Positions 57,601-64,000 of a DNA stretch of 64,000 nt are shown here, piece by piece (positions within the stretch are counted from its first letter, which is position 1; every line of letters starts with the position of its first letter). The translations under genes were made by a program, and so were the position numbers. Under the pieces are notes generated by a model that did not search any database, was not told the origin of the DNA, and saw nothing but the letters and a program-made list of their open reading frames with translations. The stretch is from Galeruca laticollis (Eukaryota; Arthropoda; Insecta; Coleoptera; Chrysomelidae): contig OY998178.1 of assembly GCA_963921935.1 (NCBI GenBank), positions 50,522,951 through 50,586,950 of the forward strand. The letters are read 5' to 3'.

Positions 57601-57924
57601 GGTATATCTACTACTACGGTTATTAATTCTGTTATTTAGAGCTAAATTAATTTGTTGTGTGTTATAGTTATTGTGGACGTATATTTCTTTTCCATTATAT
57701 GCTCTATTTTTGTGGAAACAGGTATAATTTTTTAAATAGTGGCAATGTTGATTTTTAAAATTGGTTCCTTGTAAGCAAATTATGCTAGAGAATAGTTCGG
57801 TTAGTAGGCTCTTGAGCATTTCAAATCTTTTGTAGAATTGTCTGAGATTCCACTGTAAAATTGAGTCAGTCTTACTTACACATTATTCCTGAGATGATTC
57901 AATTGACGTTTCGGAGTAGTCTTC

Positions 57925-59151
57925 AATTTCTTGTGCGATTGTTGATGGGTGTAGGTTTAGTTGTCCCATCATTTTTCATCTGATCCTTGTACTCATGCCT
58001 TTCATTCTTTTGTTTGTATAGTACGGATGCATGTGTAAAAGAAGTTTCAAAACATTTTTCTGTATATATTTTTGGCATACTTAATGGGTATTTTGATACT
58101 ATTGCATTTTCGAAGAAATCAACTACTTTCGTCTTCAAATAGTGGTAGTGCTGACACCATTTATTTGTCGAAAGTATTTTTCTCTGAATCCGTTTTCTTA
58201 TTTTTGATTATTTGTTCGATTGAATTATGAAATGTATCTTTTGCTTCTGGTGTCTGATAGAGTGCTTTTTGTATTCACTATATCTGCATCCATATGTATT
58301 TCTGTCGATATTGTTAGTTTTTTTGCATTTCTGTTATCGCTTAGGGATTGGGTGACTTCTGTTTGATTAGTTTTATTTCTCGTACTCGTTGTGGTAGAGT
58401 TCCAAGTTGGTGGAGTGTTGTTCATTTGGTTGACGATGTTTGCTGCTCTTGCTGTATTAGAGTTTATTGGTGTTGATGTATTATCGGATGCAGTACTTGT
58501 TGATGCATTCTGACAATTATTAGAGTTTTGTCCTGAGACACTGCATGTAGAGCACAAATGGCTATCGAGTGTTTAAAAGATTCGATAAGGTGTGTTTTCA
58601 TAGTTGATGAGAGTCGAGGTAGGTATTGGTATTTGGGTAGGAGATATGTAAACAATACGGCGAAAGCTTCAAATTTGTTTGAGGTTTGGGTTAGATGTAC
58701 CAATTTTGAGGAACGTTATTGTAGAGGACAGATGGAGGTCTAAATGTTTTTGTTCTTGTTCGATAATTTGGTGAGGTATAGTTGGACAGACGTTGGACAA
58801 GAGTAGTCTTTCACTAGGGGTTATAAGTCTTCTTACAGGAAGAATTTCGTTATTGACTTTAATTTTTCCATTGCATTTTGTTAGGAATTCGTCTACCTCT
58901 CTTTTTGTTGATAGATAGACGCATAATGTATTATTGCTTATTCTTGTTGAAAATAAAATTTTATTGGGGTTGATAATAGTGCCTATGGCTAACAGGTGTT
59001 CTTCTAGTTTTACTCCATTTAGTGAGCTAATTACTATTGCTTGTTGTTTTGTTGGAAAAATTGTTTTTTGTTGTTTTGTAATGGTTGAATAAGATTGTGG
59101 AAGGTTATAATGTGAGATAGTAGTGTAATTGCAGGTGTTTTTACAATCCAT
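57925..59151 (-). pseudogene. LINE ORF1 (nucleic-acid-binding, gag-like)
   Basis: The minus strand from 59151 (MDCKNTCNY) reads SSLNGVKLEEHLLAIGTII, RISNNTLCVYLSTKREVDEF, LPVRRLITPSERLLLSNVCP and IPHQIIEQEQKHLDLHL, as in the ORF1 of I-type insect LINEs. A stop near 58669 precedes FRRIVYI and NTPYRIF, then the knuckle-like CSTCSVSGQNSNNC (about 58555-58515), with Gln where CCHC has His. A Ser/Thr/Asn-rich tail (58500-58225) and a C-terminal piece (58138-57923) end the gene. ORF1 would coat the LINE RNA. The changed knuckle and frame breaks mark it as dead. Confidence 0.75.
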
Positions 59152-59380
59152 TGTCTTTGATTTTAATTTTCATAATTTCGTACTTAAAACCGGTACTGTT
59201 TACAGAAGGGTGTTTTTCTGATAAGTGACAGGTTTTGTACCTCGATTAATAACAATCGAGTTTGATATCTATTATTCAAATACTAAATTCGTTGTTACGA
59301 TGATTATGTTTACACTTGTGAAAATGGTTTATCGACGGGAGCTGATTTTTACACGTCTTCACGGTGTTTTATCAGGACCG

Positions 59381-59383
<3 letters not shown>

Positions 59384-59429
<46 letters not shown>
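59384..59429. repeat. (TA)n tract at the 5' side of the LINE
   Basis: Alternating TA bordering the LINE leader. Confidence 0.9.
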
Positions 59430-59434
<5 letters not shown>

Positions 59435-60855
59435 TAGATTGTTGGAATAGAATAGTTCTTCTCTCCACTAGCAGACATTTTCAACCATATTCCCAGTTAT
59501 AATATATTTTGACTTTTTGAATATTTCGATTGATTCATACACTGTTAGCTGTTGCCCATTATTCTGACAATTGTCTGGATTCCATTATATATTATTTCTC
59601 ATTTGTTTACCAATCTCTTAAATCTATAATCCTTCACAAAAAAACCTACTTATTTTGAAAAACAGCTCACTTAAGAGGACATTTACAACTTCTCATTGTA
59701 CCTATTCATCTTATTTATTACAGCGAACTCAATTTCCTGTTCAAATAGACATAAAAAATCGTTTTGGTTTGTTTTATTCACATAAGTCTCTATTTATGTG
59801 GCATGTAACGTAGATACAAATATTCAAAGTACTAAATGTTGATATTAAACATTAATTAGTACTAGTGTTCTCTACAACATCCAAACTAATTAAAATCATT
59901 GATCATTTATTGGCTTCAACATATAAGTCGATCGACAAAACCCGACTTAAACGAAAGGCTATCTCAGTATATTATTAGGTAATTGATTATAATGGCTCAT
60001 TAGTATTATTAACGATATGTAGATAATCGTAAATGAATATCGATGAGTTTTTGTACATTACAATTGGACAAGTTAGAACAGGCTGATAATGTCTTGTTAG
60101 TAAATTTTACATAGAAACATTCGTGTTTGTTAACTAATTATTACAGCTACAAGTTATTCTGAAAAAGAACCAACATAGGAAAATCAAATCAGGGATAATT
60201 ATTTTAAAATATGAATGCAAACAAGAAGTGGAATAGAGGAAGAAGGATCTAAGCAAAACAACAATGTCCCTAAGATTGTTTGATATACTAATCAAAATAT
60301 ATGCAGCTATTGTTAACGGGATGGGCTAACTTCCCAAACCAAAACACTAGAGAACTTAAACAATTTATACTTGTATACCAATCCTTCGATATGGATGGAT
60401 GTAAGGAACCAGCACTGGAACGACAGTAATCTTTCCTAACTTCCTCAAAGTAGTGGAAGTAAATTGTTGATGAATATTTTTACTCTATATTTCAACAAGT
60501 AAATGCATAACAGTATAAAAATATGAGTCTGGTTGCATTGATTCTATCCCGTATCTCTCTTAAATTTACAAAAAAGAATTACCTTAATGAAACAGGTGAC
60601 AATTCACTGCACTGCAAGTATTTTGTAACTTTTTATTATCAAAATAAGAATTCCTTTTAAAATGTATGACAGTGACGGTTACACTTGTCACCGAACTGTC
60701 TTATTTATATGAGTCGCTCAGAAGCAGAGTGGCCTAAGTGCAAAATTAGAGTTTTAAGATAATAGACAATTAAAAAATGGAGCAAAAATTGAAACTAATT
60801 TTTCTGGTTAATATTATTATTTAATTCATAAGTGAACATATGGATAGAAACGTAT

Positions 60856-60858
<3 letters not shown>
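59430..60858. other. No gene recognised
   Basis: AT-rich DNA without coding or repeat signal that I can name. Confidence 0.5.

Positions 60859-60921
<63 letters not shown>
60859..60921. repeat. (TA)n tract left of the palindrome
   Basis: Alternating TA directly before CAGGGTGG. Confidence 0.95.
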
Positions 60922-60924
<3 letters not shown>

Positions 60925-62153
60925 GGTGGAGCAATCTTCTGACTTCGGAGGATTACATCGTTGTGGTAAGAGATAAAACTTCAAAGTTTTGTGTGAGCTA
61001 ATACAGTTACTAAGGGCACATTTTGAAAATACTTTCGAATCTACAGGGTATTCCAAAACCACGTAGCAACACAAACTTACATTTTTTTAAATGAAACGTA
61101 CTATATTCTGTTTTAGAATCGAAACGATCTCAGCGAGAACGTTACAAAAATATAGCATTCTAATATTTATATGGGTGTTTTAAATAGATATGGCCAATTA
61201 TTGGCAAAAAAGACCTCCTCTTTGACACTCTGCAAAACAGTAAATCAAAATAAATTAACAGGTCTTTGTATTCAGTTATCATTCACATATCATTGGCTGT
61301 GCTCAGTATTAATTACTTTTTTATCTGTGGCTTCTTTAATACAGGGTGACACAAAACGCAAATCAAGCAATATCTCAAAATTATTGAATGAATCACCCTA
61401 TAAGTATTTTTACAATTTGTTAGTACAATTAATAATCTTTCAAACGATGTAGTACATTTAGGGTATGAGTTAATGGAAAACCGTAAATATTTTATGATAA
61501 TGGTCAAAAACACAAATTAAATGGTATTAAATTTTTACAAGCAAAGTCTTGTAAACTTTAACATTTCTAAGGCATAAATTATCATAATATATTTACGGTT
61601 TTCCATTAACGTATACCCTAAATGTACTACAAGGTTTGAAAGATTATTTATTGTACTAACAAATTGTAAAAAGACTTATAGGGTGATTCATTTAAAAATT
61701 TTGAGATATTGCTTGATTTGCGTTTTGTGTCACCCTGTATTAAAGAAGCCACAGATAAAAAAGTAATTAATACTGAGCACAGCCAATGATATGTGAATGA
61801 TAACTGAATACAAAGATCTGTTAATTTATTTTGATTTACTGTTTTGCAGAGTGTTAAAAGGAGGTCTTTTTTGCCAATAATTGGCCATATCTATTTAAAA
61901 CACCCATATAACTATTAGAATGCTATATTTTTGTAACGCTCTCGCTGAGATCGTTTTGATTCTAAAACATAATATAGTACGTTTCATTTAAAAAATTGTA
62001 AGTTTGTGTTGCTACGTGGTTTTGGAATACCCTGTAGAATCGAAAGTATTTTCAAAATGTGCCCTCAGTAACAGTATTAGCTCACACAAAACTTTGAAGT
62101 TTTATCTCTTACCACAACGATGTAATCCTCCGAAGTCAGAAGATTGCCCCACC

Positions 62154-62156
<3 letters not shown>
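60922..62156. mobile_element. Foldback element: 1235-bp near-perfect palindrome
   Basis: The left arm (60922 to about 61505) and right arm (about 61575-62156) are inverted copies differing only at scattered bases, around a ~70-bp centre. The outer ends are CAGGGTGGAGCAATCTTCTGA and its complement TCAGAAGATTGCCCCACCCTG, written here as two runs around the mirror. TA lies on both sides within (TA)n tracts. Inside the left arm further CAGGGT-type words occur (61045, 61343) with ATCACCCTATA near 61394. No protein is encoded; open frames are mirror fragments. High arm identity suggests recent insertion or arm correction. Confidence 0.9.

Positions 62157-62213
<57 letters not shown>
62157..62213. 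repeat. (TA)n tract right of the palindrome
   Basis: Alternating TA directly after the right end of the foldback. Confidence 0.95.
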
Positions 62214-62215
<2 letters not shown>

Positions 62216-64000
62216 AACTTATCATAATGAATATTCAAGAGAATGATACACAAATATGAGAAATTTGTAACTTTGTTGAATAACAAATAGAAATCACTTT
62301 TTTCAGACAGATAAAATTACTATTTATATTGACAATTATAACTAAACAATATGTATCATATCAAATCGAACATCTATGAGATTAATTATCCTTTATAATA
62401 TAGAAATATATTAGCAAGATTAAAATTTGTTACCTTTATTTTCAGATTGTAAATAGTTATGAATCACAAAACCTTAACCCATTTTCTTAGTAAATTATAA
62501 ATCCAAATTGTTATCAGCAACATAGACAATGAATTGTATATTCTATCTAGAATAACAAAAGAATCTGAAAAAGAACATAAAATTATTATTTAAACGATGA
62601 TAAACAATATATATAACTGATACTAATATGAATACATGTTATATCATTTGTTGATTCTTATGTAGAAGTGTCAGTGAAAACTTCATGTCATGTAACACAG
62701 AATTAACAGAGCAGAAATATTTTCAACCATAGAGATATGTTGTGTTCGAAGTATTGATTATTTTCAAAACAGCAGGAGTGTTTAAAGATTGATAACAATA
62801 GTAAAGGTTAAGCCAAAGTTTATATAAAATAATTGTTGAATTACATATAAAAGAGTAATTGAAAGACATTATAAAAGATTTAAGAAGATTATGATTATAA
62901 ATTCATAGATATTGTAATTTAAAGTGGGATAAAAATTATTATTGATATAAAAATAAGGCATATTTTGGAATGATATTGTATGTAAATAGATATAATGAAT
63001 TATTTTAAAATTTTTCACAAATAATTAATAACAATAAAAATACGAGGAAAATAATTATAATTAATGTTAGACAGTAAATAAATTAAACCATGATATCTAG
63101 TTACTTGTTAGTTTTTTGTTGGAAATAACAAGGCTAGCAACGAGAGTTTTGTTGATTTGGGGAACAATGAATTAGGTGTGGTGGTTCAAAAGCAGATGGA
63201 CATGTAAGAAAATTTTTCTAATAATTTGTTAAATTCTGCGGAAATCTTTAGAAATCAAAAGCAAAATTGAATTTAAATGATAAATAATAATAATAGAGAC
63301 ATTTCTAGAAGAAAATATTTGTAAACATTCATTATTTGTGGAAAATGCAGCTAATCCATATTTTGAGAAGGGATGCTATGTCTGAATTTTATCAAAAGTC
63401 CACAATGGAATATTGATTATTAGTTTCAAAGACATTTAGTAAGATAATAAACATTATAAGTTGTATTTACTGAACAATTAAACTAAAATCTCAACTTACC
63501 TACAACAAACTATCAAGTTTGTTTTCCTACGATATTCAACAAGAATCCAGCTTCATTCCAGAGAGATGAATCCGAAGCAGAGTGCACAACAGAAACTTTA
63601 AAGTGATAGAAACAGGTCAGTGTATAAACAATTTATATGGTATACCATTAAAAATTTCACAAACATTATTAATTGGCCAAAAGTTCACTATTCGTTGTTT
63701 TATATGTATTAAAAATTCTAACCATTTCATGTATATTAGTTTATAGTAATAATTTGTTTTAACTGATTTTTCTTCATACCGATAGTGTTTTTCAATTCAA
63801 TGATAGTTCGTATATATATAAACTAAATTTCATTTCATATGTTTGTTTTTATTTTAACAATTGACATAAATAGTTCCAGAAAATCATCATAGAGGTTCGA
63901 ATAGGTATGTTCCGCATAGATATTCAAAGCGTTTTCAAAGGAGTTAAAATAATATAATATTTAGTAAATACAAATTTCGCATATTATAATATCTGCCAGA
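62214..64000. other. No gene recognised
   Basis: Very AT-rich to the window edge. No long open frame, repeat or RNA structure was recognised. Confidence 0.5.

Larger units (their letters stand above)
53131..57880 (-). pseudogene. LINE ORF2: APE endonuclease and partial reverse transcriptase
   Basis: Endonuclease part 1, just above the PLE, reads FEMLKSLLTELFSSIICLQG (57825-57770), with the Gly of LQG in place of the catalytic Glu of LQE, and runs to SRYTT at about 57600. Part 2 resumes at about 54600 with YIPLNQIV, then ILGDFNAHIPLWGS (54525-54480, the DFNAH active-site block) and IDITLCKP. A frameshift near 54250 leads to the linker (PLPWWNKEC, 54045-54020). The RT fingers follow: HTAPGPDQIPVVFLQKL (53550-53500), FPSSWREAVIIPFL and YRPISLTNVICK. 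The text ends at 53131 in the AYD region, so the YADD box is lost. The lost catalytic Glu suggests damage before or after the PLE insertion. Confidence 0.8.
53131..59383 (-). mobile_element. I/jockey-group LINE with ORF1 and ORF2, split by a PLE
   Basis: Minus-strand order: leader (59383-59152, next to a (TA)n tract), ORF1 with a zinc knuckle, ORF2 endonuclease start (about 57870-57600), the PLE insertion at (TA)n (54672-57508), endonuclease end (54600-54300) and the first half of reverse transcriptase down to 53131. The catalytic palm box, the rest of the RT and the 3' end are missing. Clade placement rests on the ORF1/ORF2 layout and motif resemblance. Confidence 0.8.

Noticed and set aside
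61171..61513. Open frames within the 1.2-kb palindrome
   Set aside because: They appear mirrored in both arms with stops in one; no family resemblance.
1..64000. CRISPR arrays, rRNA, tRNA, operons or prophage
   Set aside because: None of the defining patterns was found by eye; the tandem repeats seen have periods of 172 and 299 bp without spacer structure.

Overview
This window reads as AT-rich animal (most likely insect) genomic DNA that is almost wholly built from old transposable elements. Pointers to an arthropod host are the mixture of families: Tc1/mariner-type elements with an N-terminal DUF4817-like helix-turn-helix and DD41D spacing, piggyBac, a pogo/Tigger-type transposase ending in a PHD finger, hAT, Sola-like transposases, Penelope-like elements (PLEs), an I/jockey-group LINE, an RTE-like LINE and Ty3/gypsy elements. 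A beetle is my guess, but that is inference. I see no rRNA, tRNA, CRISPR array or bacterial-style operon.

Layout. 0.6-1.5 kb: partial copy of a repeat seen again at 31.6-32.8 kb. 2.4-6.5 kb: two mariner-like elements with very long terminal inverted repeats (TIRs). 7.5-8.4 kb: RTE-like LINE fragment, minus strand. 8.4-12.1 kb: Sola-like transposase pseudogene, plus strand, split by an insertion with a candidate 7-bp target duplication. 12.3-13.5 kb: short TIR element flanked by AATT. 13.5-13.8 kb: hAT C-terminus. 14.6-19.8 kb: piggyBac element split by a minus-strand LTR retrotransposon. 21.6-23.4 kb: PLE fragment, then a TIR element made of four ~172-bp repeats. 23.6-28.6 kb: Ty3/gypsy element with very short LTRs. 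30.0-31.4 kb: two exons whose splice phases match and which end in a stop followed by a poly(A) signal; this is the only candidate for a host gene. 31.8-32.8 kb: foldback element. 35.8-36.5 kb: another DDE transposase relic. 37.1-39.7 kb: Tigger-like element. 39.8-40.5 kb: mariner relic. 42.4-43.3 kb: (TA)n and a 299-bp tandem repeat.

43.4-50.9 kb is one minus-strand Sola-like transposase gene broken by two insertions: a DD41D mariner-type element (43.8-45.7 kb) and a copy of the 172-bp-repeat element (46.3-49.9 kb), which is itself broken by a PLE carrying an uninterrupted 761-codon reverse transcriptase/GIY-YIG ORF. 51.2 kb: orphan gypsy integrase fragment. 52.4-53.1 kb: third PLE fragment. 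53.1-59.4 kb: minus-strand LINE with ORF1 and ORF2, its endonuclease split at a (TA)n tract by a second kind of PLE with ~620-bp inverted arms (54.7-57.5 kb). 60.9-62.2 kb: nearly perfect 1.2-kb palindrome between (TA)n tracts. The rest, including 62.2-64 kb, holds nothing I recognise.

The most interesting signal is RNA, not protein. All three PLE 3' regions of the first kind carry a hammerhead-ribozyme-like core, and both inverted arms of the second PLE carry a related motif whose paired core positions 3 and 8 appear changed together. Hammerhead motifs in PLEs are already known, so the novelty lies in the variants, not the association.
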